DNA from: CAZCBD01 sp964496755
Lineage (GTDB): Bacteria; Bacteroidota; Ignavibacteria; Ignavibacteriales; Melioribacteraceae
Direction of reading: 5' to 3'
DNA length: 6,697 nt
Assembly (NCBI GenBank): GCA_964496755.1
Contig: CAZCBD010000152.1
Coordinates: 1-6,697 of the forward strand
Below the pieces are notes generated by a model. The model was not told where the DNA came from. It worked only from the letters and a program-made list of their open reading frames with translations, and ran no database searches. A program made the translations under genes and the position numbers. Below, one piece after another: positions 6,427-6,697 of this stretch (within the stretch, counting starts at the first letter, position 1; each line of letters opens with the position of its first letter).

Positions 6427-6697
6427 TTAGATATTTGAAAATATTTTTATATCCTCATTAAATTTCTCTAATCTTTTTGCAGTAAAATCACCAAATTTTT
6501 CTGATGAATCCACGTAAATTAAACCACGGCTAACATTTATAATATAGGCATTATGATTATTTAGAGTAAAAGTTTTAACAACATCTTCCAGACTTCCGCC
6601 CTGAGCACCAACTCCCGGAAGCAGTACCGGTATTTCCAAAAATCTAGAAATATTGTCCTTCAATTCTTCCGGTTTTGTTGCCCCAAATACAATTCCA
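6427..6697 (-). CDS. pyrF: Orotidine 5'-phosphate decarboxylase, subfamily 2, C-terminal part (5' cut by window edge)
   Basis: The frame is open to the right edge and supplies about 89 C-terminal residues. It begins GIVFGATKPEELKDNI, continues with IPVLLPGVGAQGG and ends with AYIINVSRGLIYV plus a charged helix. These are the last strands of the OMP decarboxylase TIM barrel. PGVGAQGG binds the phosphate, and the Arg in NVSRGLIY contributes to phosphate binding. 'GATxPEEL' and 'PGxGAQGG' fit the longer PyrF subfamily 2 (Mycobacterium/Bacteroidota type). The enzyme decarboxylates OMP to UMP, the final step of de novo pyrimidine synthesis, in the cytosol. A TTG at 6663 is an internal Leu codon, not the start, because homology continues upstream of it. 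The catalytic Lys-Asp region lies outside the window. Confidence 0.93.
   Translation of the reverse strand, partial: GIVFGATKPEELKDNISRFLEIPVLLPGVGAQGGSLEDVVKTFTLNNHNAYIINVSRGLIYVDSSEKFGDFTAKRLEKFNEDIKIFSNI

Overview
The window is an AT-rich, gene-dense bacterial chromosome segment. Its gene set points to the Bacteroidota/Chlorobi/Ignavibacteriae group: a DUF2851 protein, a bifunctional nuclease with a C-terminal UVR motif, a ClpS with the NDDxxTFD core typical of that group, a MenG/UbiE with the 'LSGGMDFYWR' style of signature, and a TAnnTTTG-type promoter box. An Ignavibacteria-like lineage is my best guess. That assignment is inference from family recognition, not a search.

Layout: (1) Positions 2-499, + strand, are a reading frame cut by the left edge. 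Its first ~45 residues read as the C-terminal part of thioredoxin reductase, and the rest is the C-terminal half of a membrane PAP2 phosphatase. Base composition drops from about 48% GC to about 23% GC across the join. (2) Positions 509-1222, + strand, are menG/ubiE, 9 bases after the PAP2 stop and closed by a bidirectional terminator at 1227-1255. (3) Positions 4159-1275, - strand, form a compact cluster clpS - YchF-like GTPase - pepD with gaps of about 30 bases. (4) Positions 4299-4865, + strand, are the bifunctional nuclease gene, divergent from clpS. (5) Positions 6341-4878, - strand, encode a DUF2851 protein, convergent with the nuclease gene. (6) Positions 6697-6427, - strand, are the C-terminal part of pyrF, cut by the right edge.

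Functionally this is mostly housekeeping: menaquinone synthesis, proteolysis and peptide breakdown (ClpS selects Clp substrates, PepD cleaves dipeptides), a translation-associated P-loop ATPase/GTPase, and pyrimidine synthesis. I see no mobile element, CRISPR array, tRNA or rRNA, and no convincing new multi-gene system. The points most worth a second look are the thioredoxin reductase/PAP2 junction (probably an assembly chimera, or else a deletion fusion), the divergent YchF-like protein with altered nucleotide-binding motifs, and the uncharacterised DUF2851 protein with its C-terminal cysteine cluster.
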